64,000 nt of DNA from Laguncularia racemosa (lineage: Eukaryota > Streptophyta > Magnoliopsida > Myrtales > Combretaceae). The DNA is taken from positions 1,488,001-1,552,000 of the forward strand of contig JBBMOL010000046.1 in NCBI GenBank assembly GCA_037954665.1, written 5' to 3'. Below the pieces are notes generated by a model. The model was not told the DNA's origin, made no database searches, and worked only from the letters and a program-made list of their open reading frames with translations. Of the stretch, positions 1 through 13,194 are shown piece after piece; the stretch's first letter is position 1, and every line of letters begins with the position of its first letter. A program made the translations under genes and the position numbers.

Positions 1-2587
1 GCTCAAGGGGGACAAACAAAGTGAAGAGTAACCGTGGTCGATAGTCTTAATATAATAGTTAAATGATTTGTTAGGTTTCTTCGAAGGTCTTTTATTTCAC
101 GTTTTAAGGTTGAAAAGTCAAGAAGTACTAAATCCCAAAACACATTCAAAATTAAGGTTAGCTTCTTTAGCCTCATGTATACATTTGCTTTTTCATGCAT
201 GCATTCATTTATAATTGTATGATGACTTAGTTGCCTTTCATAAGATTTTGAGTTTGCATTGAGCTATAGTACTTGATCACCACAACTTTACATGCAAGCC
301 AATATTGAAAAGTATAGTATGGACTAGGACTCTAAACTCAACAATTGGATTCGATTTCCTAATACTAGAGCAATAAAAACCATACAAGTGATAGAGGTTA
401 GCATTTCTCTAAGGAACTAAAACTAAGACCCACAAATATTACCCTTAACTACAAGACTTAGGTCCCTATCTTATCATCTTAGAAAAGATATAGGAAATCT
501 CTGTTTCACTTTTCGGTAATAAAATCTAATTTTTTATGGTTTGAACATTTGTAAAAATAGCTCATCAGATCGGTTTTACATATGTGTATGTGTGTGTGCC
601 TATATTTATTAACATACACTACAACAAAAGTGGAAAATAGCGAGAAGATAATGAGTGAAGAAAGAAATTCTGGCAAATATAAATGAAAATTGCAAGAATT
701 AAATTGCCATATAAGTGCTAATGTGGCATTTTTGTTATCGCAAAGTAAAAAAAATCAGCCCACCCAACTTTTGACACTTATCTTGCACCTCACTAATTAC
801 TCTTTCATACCACCATGCTCTTTGTTGATGCTTTTTGTCTCTTTCATCTCAAAGTAGCAAAAGGAGTAGATGAAAAAACTTGTTTCCTTGGCCAATCATC
901 AACTAAGAGTATGTAATCTCCTCTCTCTCTCTCTCTATTTATTTTCTTCTTTTTTTTTTCCTTGTTGGCAGTGAATGATTCCAAAACATTAACCACCATG
1001 GTTTTTTTTTTTTTTTTGTATGTAAGGATCAACAAACTATGAAATTGTAACATTTTGTGCATGCAGTTGATTTATTTATTTTTTAAATAAGATAGCAAGA
1101 AGTGAAATTTATGTTGTTTTATTAAAGAATTTTTTTTACTATGGCATTGTTGCTCAATTTGGTTGACAAAAGTTTCGAAGTGTTTTTCAAAAGAGAAGAG
1201 ATTGATATGCCTTTTCTTATTTAAGGCATTGATGTTATGGTTAGAAGACAGGACTGTAAAACATTCTTTTTCTTAATGCCTTTCCCTTTATAAATTTAGG
1301 ATTCAAATGCCGCTAATAGGAGTGCAAAATATGAATTTAGATTAAGTAGCCATACCCACTGTATGAACTTATTAAAAAAGTACACCATAACTTTCTACTT
1401 CTTTCCAATATTTAGCTCTTTAATGCTTTTAGATATTGTTGGGTTCTATTTCAATGTGTTGAAATGATAGTTTATAAATTAAAGCTGGATTTTTTTTTCT
1501 TTTTTTTTTTTTTTGTTAGGTATTAGTTTGTGAAAGAAATGAAATTTCAATAATGTCAAGATGATTTTTTTTCCCCTTAATTCTCTAAGGCTGTTGAAAG
1601 TACAAGAAAAATCCATTTATTTAGTTTGTTTCTTTTCTATGTCATGTAAAAGACACCGATAATTACCTATTACCTACATTTGTTAAGATAAGCATTGCTT
1701 GTCTACTATATATTTTTCCCAAGTTTATGGCTAAGTCCATCCACATACTGTATGTGACTACCTTTAGTTATTATCTTGTAAACTTTACTTGTTAACTCAT
1801 AATGGAATTTAATCGAACTTTCATGTAGGCTTGGATTGATTTTCTTATAATTGCTTTCTTTGATATTCGAAGCCATTAGTCACAAATTTACTAGTAAATC
1901 TCTTCTTCTTCTTTTTTCAATTTTACCTTATTTTCTACTTACATCTTATCAAATTGATTAAGGGGCTACTAGAATTACCTTGTGAAGACTACTAATTTTA
2001 AGGTGATGTAATAAAGCTTTTAGGTTTCGATGTCTACTTTAGGGAAGATCACAAGGATGAATTATGGCAAGCCTTCTACCAAGGAGCTACATTTCCTACA
2101 TTAGCTTAGGTTTTGCTATTTGGTAACTACATCTATCCATTGCTACATTATATAGCTTTTTTGCATTGTCCTTTTAGTGTATTGTGTAGTTTTTCTTTCT
2201 TTCTTTTTTTTCTTTTATAAGAAATTGTTGTCTACTATAAGTGTTTCATCCAATTTGTTGGCATGCTTCCCTTTCACATCATCGAAGCATGTGTATGATG
2301 TTTTCTTAATTGATGGGCTCACTAGTGAGGTTTAGACTTTGATACCCTACCTAAACTATAGTAGGACTACTAGCCCGGATTCCAATGCTATCTTATCCAA
2401 TATTAAAAGTTGTGTGCTTAGACCATAATAATTGTTGAAGTTTTAAACGTGTGTACTTCGAACTTGACTAGTTGAGTACAAAGAGAACAAATGATTCCTT
2501 TTTCTTCATGGATCTATTTTGTGAAGCTCTACATTGCATCAATGTAAAGAAGTGAAAACATTTTAAGCTAAAGATTAGTATAGTATC
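1..2587. other. AT-rich stretch without a recognisable gene
   Basis: I see no convincing coding region, RNA gene or complete transposon here. There are several long T runs (near 946, 1004 and 1490) and short CT runs. A CACTA-transposon-like end (CACTACAACAAAA, near 616) has no matching partner that I could find. Confidence 0.5.
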
Positions 2588-5004
2588 TGTAGATATTTCA
2601 TTTTTGCCCTTATCTAGTAAAAAGAAAAAAACAAAGCTAGGTTTACGGATAATAAAAAATAAAAATATATATAAATAAAAATAATAAAAGAACTAAAAAA
2701 ATAAAATGAAAATTTATTATAAAAGAGTAAAAAAAATAACAAATAACAAAAGTTAATATAAAAAAATATAAATATTTTCAATAAAAGCAAGGAACTATGG
2801 GTCTCTAAATTAAACTCGAAAACGTCAAAACAACAAAAATGATTAGGATAATCGGTTCAAATACAATTTAATTGCAATAGAAAATTAAGAAAAGACCTAG
2901 CCCAACCGATCCATGTATTGCTTAGTGCGTGTGTGGGGGGTCTTTGGTTATAGGTTTGAGTCTTACAGGAGGCACTTTATGCCGTTTTCTTTCCTTTTTT
3001 TTTTTCTATTAGCTGCCACGCTTGGATAAATGCTTGAGTAATGTGAGGAGGAAGAGCCAGAGCAGATCAACATTGATCCGAACTACTTTTCCGATTATTT
3101 ATGAAAATTAAAAAATTGATAAGCATGTATATATTAAAGATTAACATCAACAAGAATTTAAAAAAATTAAAATTTTTATTTCAATCCGAAATCCAATTGA
3201 TGAATCTAAGGCTTATCTAACTCATTCATGGACTTCTATAAATAGACTAAGGCACAACACTTAGTTTAGGGGAAATCACGAAAACACACACTCAGAAACC
3301 TCGACCATGAGTTTTCTCTCTATAGGAATTCCTAAACCCACGATCTACCTTCTCTTTAGGATAGTTCACATCACACACTATGGAGCTAATCAAGGGTACT
3401 AGGGGATTCCTTGCAACTTGAGGATTCAGAAAAGCTCCCCTTTTGCACTCAACAACACTTAGTTTAGGGAGATTGAAAAACCACCACAACTACCACTCTC
3501 GACCACCGCCTAAACTACCACCTAAGTTAGTCTTTTGGTGAAAACACTACCTCCAATCGACTCCTCACCTTCAAAAACCTAAGATTTGACTCAACTACCT
3601 CCGATCTCCACCAGAGCACTGCCCATGAGAGCTTCCCATCACCACTATGCCCACACACGATGAGACTAGCTTGTGACGACCCAATCCGACTCTTGCCCAT
3701 CATAGCATATCTGGTTAGTGATATTATTGTTATTATTTTTCTTTTTCTTTCCTTTATTATGTTTTAATTACTTTTTATTTTTTATTATTAGATTTTTTTT
3801 AGCTTATCTTTAATTTAGGAAATATTAAAATAAAATTTTAAGTACTCATTGGGTTGTTATAATGTATAATGAAATAATAATAAAAAATTAAATAAAAGTC
3901 TTTAGTTTAAAAATAATAAAATAAAATGCATAAAAATCTTAAGTATAAGTTAGGATTTTATAAATACAAAACACAAAAAAATGAAAAATATAGAAAATCA
4001 AATTAAATAAGTAAAAAATCTTTAGTATAAATAAAATTTTAGAAACAAAAATACAATAAAAAGTGAAAATGATAAAAATATTAAAAAAATAAAGCTTTTA
4101 GTATAAAGTTTTTTTTATTAAAATCTTAGGAATAAAATAGAATAAGAATAAAAAATAAAATAAAAAATATAATAAAAATGGGAAAAAAAACTTTTTATCA
4201 AAATCTAATGTCTTAAGGTTTTATCACATAAAGCTTTTTAGGTTTTTTTTTTTAAAAAAAATAACATATAACAACCTAGGTCATATAGGTATTTTCTTAA
4301 TAAAATTAACCTAATAAGATAATGTAAACTCAATGTTTTTCATTAAATAAAATCAATCCACAAACTAAAATGTTATAAAAGAAAAAGCTAACTATGGACG
4401 ATTTGATCTCAATTAGTGGGTATGTAGGCACCTTTGGAGCAACCATAATAAAATAAAAACTTTAGTTTAGGAAAAATAATCATAATAAAATGAAAACTTT
4501 AGGTTAGGAAAAATAATCAAAAATAAAATATAAACTTTAGAAAAATTAGATGATTAAAAACTTTAGGTTATTAACATAAACATAATAAAAGCTTTAGAAA
4601 TATTAGCATAATAAACTTTAGACTTTAGGTTTTTTTTTAGCATAAATTCATAATCTTATAAAAACATAAAAATAATAATAATAAATAGCATGGTATAATA
4701 TATAGTAGCAGTTACATGGAAAATAAAAATAGGAATATAAAAGCCTTTTAGTAAATATTCTTGAAAATTTTACATGATAATTGTTTAGGTTTTAATAGGT
4801 TAGCCCTCGAATCCAATATCCGTGATTAATATTTATCTAAAATATTTTTAAGAGAATTCATAGACTAGTAGCTAATTAAGATTAATAGTAGTGATTCCTT
4901 TTAAAAATTATTTTTTTTTAGTTTAGTCGATTAATCTATATTAAGTGGGTAGGATTTAATATAAATTATAATTAAGAAAAATGGGTTAAAAACTAGACTC
5001 GACA
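2588..5004 (+). mobile_element. Relic LTR of a large Ty3/gypsy element
   Basis: This stretch is a diverged relative of the LTR at 61360-63386. Shared landmarks occur in the same order: a TGTA start followed by CATTTTT and C-rich text, a tRNA-like block (about 2883-2970), a TATAAATA box (3237-3244), an AT-rich tail, the phrase GTATGTAGGCACC near 4420, and an end in GACA. No internal region or partner LTR follows, so it looks like an old solo LTR. The flanking five bases (GTATC and ATAAT) do not match, so I cannot show a target duplication. Confidence 0.5.
3237..3244 (+). promoter_or_regulatory. TATA box of the relic LTR
   Basis: TATAAATA lies at the position equivalent to the TATA box of the younger LTR at 62041, which would mark the U3/R boundary. 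The relic is probably not active. Confidence 0.4.
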
Positions 5005-6367
5005 ATAATTTTTTCTAATTTCAAGTTAATGATTTCTTTTTTAATTTCCAATTAACACCCTAATATGAGCCATTAATGACCTTATTTTTATAAGGTAATC
5101 TTTAAATAATTTTTGAAGCTTGTTATGTGTATGTATCAATTTTCATCTAAAGAGATAAAATTGTCAATGAGTATATTTTAAGTGGTATAATATTTTAATA
5201 ATAATATATTTTAGGAATTTAAAAAAAAATGTTTTTCACTTTTCTTATTTATTTTGTGATCTCAACAAGAATATTTTTACAAATATATTTTCTTATAAAA
5301 CATACTAATACATTAGCTAAACTCAAACTCAAAAATCACCCAAAAATCTCTATAGTTTCTCTTTTTAAAGGCTCTCTCTCTCTCTCTTAAAGTCTTCGTC
5401 TTCTCCACACTCCTTTCTCTCTCTCTCACTGAAGTCCTTGTCTTCTCCACACTCCTCTCTCTCTAAGATAGAATTTGCTCTGAATTCAAAGGATTGATTT
5501 TGCTAAATCCATCAAATAACAATGATTTTTCAAATGCAAAAAACTTAGAACATAACACACAATTTGGGAATGATATTTTTCTTTTTCTTTTTTTTTCTTT
5601 TTTATTGATGAATGATATAATATATACACAAACTATCTTATTATAAAAAAACTTTTAAAATATTCTAACATTAATTAAAGTGTGTCACAGGTAATAGTAC
5701 ATGATACTATTATTATTATTATTATTTCTAAAGATATTTCTAAATTCCAAAAACTAATTACTAAGCCCATTCATAATGGCTTAATCAAATTCATCTCCCA
5801 TGTTACATTACGTGCCCCTTCAAAAACCCTTGTCCTCTCAATAAGATAAAGATTACACAATGCGGTTGAGGATTAGGCTATGCCCCTGCAACAATTACAA
5901 AGACATTATTGCATGCTTTTCATAACATCTAAAACAACAATTACAAATTTGAAAAAATTAACATCATCAGAGCCTAAGTTTCCTTAACTTGCACCTTAAT
6001 AAGTTTGGTTAGGTTTTTTGTTTTTTGTTTTTCTTTTTTAATTTTCCTAATCTAATACAACGATGACTCTTTTGCATGCATATAAAATCGAGTTGCTTCA
6101 TTACCTCGATTGATCTATATCAACTACCAACATGTGAAATAAGTCAATATGATGAAATGCAGTCGGAAAGCATAAATAAAAATTTATATTTGATTAAAAT
6201 ATTAAGCATCATTTACAGAAAAATTGGCTAAAAGATTTTTATTAAAATTACCAGTCCAAAACGAACTAGGTAATTCATTTAGTTGAAACCTAACAAGACC
6301 AACATAGTACCTAAACCTCTTTTGCATGTTTTTCCAGAGAATTGAATGCTCCATCTAACATCTGGCA
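5005..6367. repeat. Dispersed repeat, copy 1 of 3
   Basis: This AT-rich block aligns by eye along its length with 8570-9883. Shared text includes the phrase TTGTTATGTGTATGTATC, a CT-rich stretch, TAGAATTTGCT, an (ATT)n run, and a common end at TGCTCCAT. It has no recognisable open reading frame, and I do not recognise the family. It could be a non-coding transposon or a segmental duplication. Confidence 0.6.
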
Positions 6368-8265
6368 CGAAATCCACATATTTAAAAAGCTATAGTTTAT
6401 TTATTGAATGAATTGTCTCATCACCATAGCTGATATTAACACATCAAATGGTATTGCAAGCCACCACATGCATTCTCCCAGAACCTTTGCTTTCTTTCTT
6501 CCTTTTTTTTTTTTTCGTGTACATAAATACACATTAAATCTTGAAGCTTGTATACCCATTTTGGTCTTTAACATATTTGTCAAATCTTGAAGTGTGATAT
6601 TATTTTCATGCTCTTGTAAGTTGTCCTTTTTTTTCTTGTGTGTATGGTTAGAAAAAGTGTTATGGGTGTATATACTAAAGTTTGACACTTTTTTGGTATA
6701 GTAATTTTGGGTCTCTAATGTTTAAATGTCGTTGTTATGTTTGTATGAGGGAAAAATATGGTACGAGAAAAAGATTTAATGTTTGTTTTGAAGTCTTTTT
6801 TGCCGTATTGAACTCAAGAAGATTCAAGACATGACATTTGAATGGAGAAGTGACGATTTCTTATTCTAATTTTCATTAATGCATGTTTCAAGCGAACAGG
6901 TATTTAGTAAAAGTATATCCTTATTGCTAGTGTCTTGCCTCTTCGTCTTACGTATGCAATATGTTTATCCTTTAACACCCCCTCCAAACCACCCCCCCCC
7001 CCCCCCAAAAAAAAAAGATGTAGATTTGTTATTTGGCATTTAAAATTTAATAAAACAAAAAATTAATGTTTTTTATGAATTTTAATATTTGAATGTTTAA
7101 ATGCATATTAGCATAGATTTTTTCTCAAATCGATTGCTATGTTTATAAGACTATAATACTATTTGTAACTGTCACGAGAATTTGTATGGTTTTTTTTTTT
7201 TTTGGTGGCATTCTTATAGTATCAATCCATTATTTCATGGTCACTTGCAATGTACATTATAAATGTAAAATACAATAAACTACTCTTTCCAATATGGTTA
7301 TTTTTCTAAACCATTAACATATTTATCTGTTGCTTCTTTTAATTTCAAGCCTATACTTATGGGGAAAGAAAATGTAGTGGCTTTAGGAGGAGGTGCTATG
7401 AAAGCTCAAATGATGTATAGGATTATAATTTTTATGTAACTCTATGGGCATTTCTGACCTACCAACTTTATATGTAATGAAACCAGGCTTGTGAGAAGTT
7501 TCTTTCACTGAAGAAAGGCAAGAAAGTGATGCTATCATTATCTTAGAGGAGGTATGGTTCAATACTTACACCCATCTTCATTCGTCTCCTTTCCCCATAA
7601 TACTTGGTTGTCATTATTTAGAAAATCATCCAAGCATTTTAGGATCGTCATAATGTGAGGCTCACCTTTAAACAAGCTCGATTCAACTTAATGAATAGTC
7701 TCTTCTTCTAGCATTTTCGCTTGGAATTGTTCATTTTTGCTATAAGCTTTCTTTAATATGTTCAATTTCTATTAGGTTTCTGATCTCTCTAATGTTGAAG
7801 CAAAGAAGAGGTTGCATTTTTTGAGGTAGTTAGTGGGACAATGGATGCATATCTATGTTATTTCAAGTAATTGCGTCACATAAAGGATATTTCCTCATCA
7901 ATTTTTCTACCAATTTGATGGGAATCAAATCATCTCAACTATAAATGCATCTATCAATTGTTTTAGGACAACAAGTGATGACCCAAGCAGGCATGAAACT
8001 TCAAGGACGGTGATGCACCATTTAAGCTGGCCATAAAGGCCAGTAATGAAAGTGAAGGCCGACGGCATGAATAGAAAGATAGATAGACTTTAGACATTTG
8101 AAAATACATAAAGTAAAGTTTACTTCATTTTCTTATACTTTTATCAACATGTGGATTGTGGCGAGTGACAGTATCAAGATTGTTGTGCATCATATCAACA
8201 AGATCGTGCTAGGACTATTCTCTTGTTAGTGTGTAACATCTAGTAAGGGTTTAGGTTTTTATTGG
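6368..8265. other. No gene recognised
   Basis: There is a homopolymer C run followed by A (about 6991-7014). Around 7350-7900 the sequence looks less AT-biased and has short gene-like phrases, but every frame is interrupted and I cannot assign a family. Confidence 0.4.
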
Positions 8266-9883
8266 CTAAGTAGAAACTTGCCTAATAAATTTACTTTAAA
8301 GATAAACATAATGACATGCTAACTATAAATACTAGTATTTTGTTAAAGTAATAGGATAAATATTATAATTTAATAATTGAGGTTCATATCTTATGGTCAA
8401 ACTAAACGAGAGTTAAGTTTTGTGGTTAATTACAATTCCTATGAAATTACGATAAAAGGAGTTTGTATATATTGAACTTTATTTACAAAAATTTTAAGAC
8501 ATACAAAAGAGAAAATTTTGAGGCAAATGGGAAATAACTTTACAAATGTAAAATTCAAATGGTAATTGACTAATATTTTTTTCTAATATGATGTTAATGA
8601 TTTTTTTTTTAATTTTCCAATTAGCACTCTAATATGAACCATTAATGACCTTATTTTTATAAGATAATTTTTAAATAATTTTTTAAGCTTGTTATGTGTA
8701 TGTATCAATTTTCATCTACAAAGATAAAATTATCAATGAGTACTTTTTATTAATAAAAATATAATGTTATATTTTATAGATAAAACTATAAATTGAGTAT
8801 ATTTTGAGTGGTATAATATTTAATTATAATTTGTTTTAAGAATATTTTTATATCAAAAAGTGTTTTTCTCTTTTCTTATTTATTTTGTGTTTTCTACAAA
8901 AACATTTTAACAAATATATTTTCTTATAAAATATACTATTACATTAGTTAAACTCAAACTAAAAAATCACCAAAAATCTCTATGATTTCTCTTTCTAAAG
9001 ACCTCACCCCAAACTCTTTATAGTTTCTCTTTCTAAAGACTCTCTCTTAGAAGTCTTCATCTTCTCCACACTTCTCTCTCTCTAAGATAGAATTTGCTAT
9101 GAATTCAAAGGATTGATTTTGCCGAATTTGGAAAATAATAATGGTTTTTTGAATGTAGAAAACTTAGAACATAATAGACAATTTAGGAATGATATCTTCA
9201 TTTCTTTTTAATTGGAGATTAATATAATATATACACAAACTATCTATTATATAAAAAACTTTTAAAATATTCTAGCATTAATTAAAGTGTGTTAGCATAT
9301 GTGATAGTACATGATACTATTATTATTATTATTATTTAAAGATATTTCTAAATTCCAGAAGCTAATTACCGAGTCCATTTATAATGGCTTAATTGATTTT
9401 GTCTCCCATGTTATATTTTATACCACCCCACTTGATAATTATAAACATTATTGTAGGCTTCTCATAACACCTAGAACAATAATTATAGATTTGTAAAAAT
9501 TAATATCAATGGAGCCCAAGTTTCCTTAATTTGTATTTTAAAAAATTTGGTTAGGTTTTTTATTTTTTTAAATTTTCCCAATCTAATATAAAATAACTCT
9601 TTTACATGCATAGAGTTGCTTTATTATTAATATGTATCGACTATCAACATGTGGAATCAATCTATTAAACTCCTTATGAAATGTCATCGGAAAACATTAC
9701 TAAAAATATATATTTGATCAAATTACTAAGCATTTTTAAGGAGAAATTAACTAAAAATTTCTTTTTAAAATTATCGGTACAAAACGAGCTAGCTAATTCA
9801 TCTAGCTGAAACATACTTAGATCAACACCGTATCCAAACTTCTTTTGCACGTTTTTCCAGTGAAATTGATTGCTCCATTTCTC
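8266..9883. repeat. Dispersed repeat, copy 2 of 3
   Basis: This is the longest copy of the unclassified repeat. Its left part (8266 to about 8760) matches 23737-24240 and its right part (8570-9883) matches 5005-6367. It ends just upstream of the phosphoglucomutase relic, at TGCTCCAT, where copy 1 also ends. That shared border suggests a real element boundary. There is no coding capacity. Confidence 0.6.
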
Positions 9884-10116
9884 TCTGTTTTCGTGATCTG
9901 TGTTTGGAAAGGACCTATTGAGTAGTCACATCTCTCGGTTTGTGTGAAGTACTTTTTGATAGGGCCATGTCGGGTGTTCAAGCTTCTTCATTATTTTTTT
10001 CTTTCTGTGTCGTTCTCTTGCTTTTATCTCTACAAATGCTTAAGCGTGTGATCTGGAGCTTGGGTCTTTGGTTCTCAAGATAGATTTTCGATATATGTTC
10101 TTCATTTTCCTCTGAT

Positions 10117-10476
10117 TACCGATAGCCGGTATTGAAGCCCCGTCGAAGACAGCAGTCATCGGGCGTCAACGGCAATGCAGGCTTGCAACTTTCCCCTTCT
10201 TACTTTCCATTTTCCAGCAGCAGTAACACATTCCCTCGGCCTGTGTCTTTGTTTTTTTTTTTTTTTATTTGTTCCCTCGGCCTCTGAAACCAGTCGGCGT
10301 GCCATTTTTTTTTTTTTTTTTGAAAAAGTCTCATCTTTAGGATGCATAACCTCGCTTTTTTTTATTTTTGGTAAGAATTTGCTGTTGTTTCTTTTAAGTT
10401 ATTCGATTTTGATGCAATTGCTCAATACGTTTCTGTAGTGTTAACGCATTAACTGATTAGATATACACATGTTATA
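10117..10476. repeat. 360-bp duplicated block, copy 1
   Basis: This block matches 11613-11966. Shared text includes TATTGAAGCC, GCAGGCTTGCAACTTT, CCAGCAGCAGT, long T runs, GATGCATAA and GCTCAATACGTTTCT. It lies just upstream of the first recognisable phosphoglucomutase exon. Both copies give short lysine-rich reading frames on the minus strand, driven by the T runs; I do not consider them genes. Confidence 0.7.
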
Positions 10477-10619
10477 CTATTGAATAGTGTAGATAGTAAG
10501 AGGGTTGAGTAGATTGATTATGATCTGCCTTATTTACAAGCCAGGGAGATGATTTTTCCCCCTTAAATAACTGTTTTCGGTAAATTGATCTTATCCTAAA
10601 GAAGATATGTTTTCCTATG

Positions 10620-10876
10620 TACAAGATTGTAAAGGAAGTACGTTCAAACGTATCCAATGTTGTTCATGCTGGTGAATTTGAATACGAGGATCCTGTTGAT
10701 GGCTCTATTTCACAGCACTAGGGTATCCGATATTAGTTCGAAGATGGTTCACGTCTCGTAAGTAGCTTCTGGCATCTGAGCTTCGTTTCTTCTTCTTTTT
10801 TTCCCCTTCCTCTAATCGTGGCTTAGGAGTTTGTGGATTTTTACTTGACGCAACCTGGACATGCCTCCATTCTCTT

Positions 10877-10915
<39 letters not shown>

Positions 10916-11366
10916 CGCTTCCCCTACCACCCCACCTAGACACACATCTTGTATTCTTTTTCTTTGGGTATTTCTCTTTTTTACTTGTATCTCTAATGTG
11001 TACATCTTCAAGGTTTGGGAAATACGAGGTCAAGATTGGCAAAAACCTTAGTGATTGAACTGTATTGGTCTTATCTTTTCCATTAATTTCCTATCCAGGT
11101 GTTTCGGCTTCCTGGAACTGGTTCAGAAGGCGCGACTATTCGTCTTTACATTGAACAATATGAGAAGGATGCATCAAAAAGTGGAAGAGATTCTCAAGAA
11201 GCGTTGGCTCCTCCTATAAGATATCCCGAGTCCAATGAATATTGTTTTGCTCGAATCGATTGATAGCGGTACGAATGTGGATGCATTATGACAAGTTCAA
11301 GTTGCTCTCAAGCTTTTGAAGATGTAGGAATTCACCGGTCGATCTGCTCCCACTATTATCACCTAA
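10620..11366 (+). pseudogene. PGM: Phosphoglucomutase 3'-end pseudogene with introns retained
   Basis: Phosphoglucomutase interconverts glucose-1-phosphate and glucose-6-phosphate. Three exon remnants can be read on the plus strand. Exon a (about 10620-10757) encodes FEYEDPVDGSIS and FEDGSRL. Exon b (11099 to about 11203) encodes VFRLPGTGSEGATIRLYIEQ. Exon c (about 11295-11366) ends in EFTGRSAPTIIT and a TAA stop, the usual C-terminus of the enzyme. The intron between a and b has a good GTAAGT donor at 10758 and a CAG acceptor ending at 11098. Exon a has two in-frame TAG codons, the donor after exon b reads ATAAG instead of GTAAG, and exon c has a TAG. No upstream catalytic exons are present. 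Retained introns mean a DNA-level duplication, not a retrocopy. The family call is firm; plastid versus cytosolic origin is not settled. Confidence 0.85.
10879..10913 (+). repeat. (CT)n microsatellite
   Basis: About 17 CT units lie inside the first retained intron of the phosphoglucomutase relic. Confidence 0.95.
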
Positions 11367-11489
11367 AGTCTTTGCGTATGAGATAAGCATCGAAGCCTTG
11401 AAAGAGGCTTGACTAGTAAGATGAAAAAAAAATACTTTTTACTATAAACGACGTTGAGAGTTTTATGCAGCCCCCGATACTTTTGTATC

Positions 11490-11590
11490 TTTGTCATATT
11501 TATATTAGTGAAATATTTATTTCATTTAATAATAAACATTATAACATATATATAAAAAAGAAAAAAACGTTATGACTTCATATACAGTTC
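11490..11590. repeat. Short dispersed repeat shared with 23128-23215
   Basis: About 90 bp around GTTATGACTTCATAT and TATTTATTTCATTTA are nearly the same in the two places. It may be part of the same unclassified repeat family as 8266-9883 and 23737-24445, because it lies near copies of that family both times. Confidence 0.55.
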
Positions 11591-11612
11591 TACTATTTCA
11601 TTCGATTTGATC

Positions 11613-11966
11613 GACCGATCGCCAATATTGAAGCCCTGTTGAAGACAGTGGTATCGGGCAACGACAACAAGGCAGGCTTGCAACTTTGCTTTTCTTACTT
11701 CGTTTTCCAGCAGCAGTGACACATTCCTTCGTCCTGTGTCTTTTTTTTTTTTTTTTTTAATTCCCTTGGCCTCTGAAACCAGTCGAAGTGCTATTTTTTT
11801 TTTCTTTTTGAAAAAAGCCTCATCTTTGGGATGCATAATCTCACTTTATTTTATTTTATTTTTAAGAATTTATTGTTGTTTCTTTCTAGTTATTCCATTT
11901 TGATGCAATTGCTCAATACGTTTCTATACTGTTAACGCATAACTGATTAGATATACATATGTTATG
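11613..11966. repeat. 360-bp duplicated block, copy 2
   Basis: Second copy of 10117-10476, about 1.5 kb downstream in the same orientation. The two copies bracket the phosphoglucomutase exons. The gypsy element at 11991 inserted just to its right. Confidence 0.7.
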
Positions 11967-11990
11967 CAGGGGCTGTATAACTTTCATGGC

Positions 11991-12701
11991 TGATGAAGAT
12001 CAATGCTAAGAGGATTGGTCCAAGGATGATTAAGATCAAGCTAGGAGGATTAGACTAAGGAGTACGACCCTATTCAAAGTGTGGAATGCGAAAATGGAAG
12101 TTGAGGAAGAGATTTAAGATTGATAGCTTCAAGACTAATGAAGGCCACCGGCCTTGACGGTGTAAGCCGTTGGCCTAAATGGCTGGCGTGGAGATGAAGG
12201 CCATTGACCTAAATGGTCGGCGTAAATCAAAGGGAAGGCCAGCTTGAGGGATTTCAAAACCACCGGTTTTGACTATAATTATAGGCCGACTTTGTAATAT
12301 TTTAGGTCGTTGGCTTTGCTTATTTGTTTTCTATTTGAATTAGGTTTTTTTTTTATATATTGTTTTATATACTCATTCTTATGGGATTATAAATAGTCGA
12401 CATACACTCATCGTAACACAATTAAGAATTAAGAAAGTTTATTCACAAATTTGAGAGAGAATTTCTCTTTGGTTTTTCAAGGAATCATCAAACTTATCAA
12501 GTTTTGAATCCATGGCATTCACTCAAACTTATTAATCAATCCTTTCATAATCGATTGTTGCATTAATACTTATACTAAGGATCTTATCTCGTCTATAGAC
12601 AACGAATCACAGTTTCCATCATTTTTTATAGATCTATGGGTTATGGAATTTATCAAATCTAAGTTGTCGGGTTTCATCATAAGTTGATGGGGTTTGCATT
12701 A
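11991..12701 (+). repeat. 5' LTR of element D
   Basis: Starts TGATGAAGATC and ends TGCATTA. It is 711 bp and about 115 bp longer than the 3' LTR, because the 3' copy lacks text around 12066-12100 and part of the GGCC-rich stretch around 12150-12230. Confidence 0.85.
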
Positions 12702-12704
12702 GTT

Positions 12705-12716
12705 TGGTATTAGAGC
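12705..12716 (+). other. Primer-binding site of element D
   Basis: TGGTATTAGAGC differs by one base from TGGTATCAGAGC, the usual complement of the initiator tRNA-Met 3' end. It lies three bases inside the 5' LTR. Confidence 0.8.
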
Positions 12717-13194
12717 ACAATTAGGTTCATTAAAATCGTCTATCTTGTTATTTCAATTACTTGGTCTTAGATTTAGGGTTTGGATAAAAAAAAAAATCTG
12801 TTCTTAAATTTAATATGCAAGTAGATTTTTGATTTAATTGTTGTTAGGGTTTGAAAGGAATCGTGCAAACTTCCTTTCTCAAGAAATAAAAAAAAATTGT
12901 ACAAAAAAAAAGTCTCATGAAAATTGTTAAAGTTCAAGTTTTGGTGATCTTGTTAGAATTCTTAGTTTTCATTGAATCTTGTCAAATCATTTACAAAACT
13001 GCTATTTTGAAAGTTTGGTGGATTTTTGCAAGAACAATTCCGATTGGATTGTTAGTTCCAAAAGAATCGAAAAGATGAATTTTTTAGAGGGTAAAGATTG
13101 GTGAGCATAGTAGAGCGATTTGAATGAAACATATGAGCAAGTGAAATTTGTGAGATTTTATTTTATTACTCCTAACAATGTTTTGTGCAGCAAT

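Noticed and set aside
616..628. CACTA-type terminal sequence
   Set aside because: No matching inverted end or 3-bp target duplication found within the first 17 kb.
10156..10347. Lysine-rich minus-strand frame, with a counterpart at 11570-11836
   Set aside because: Both frames are created by long T runs in the 360-bp duplicated block; no domain, and the two proteins differ where the runs differ.
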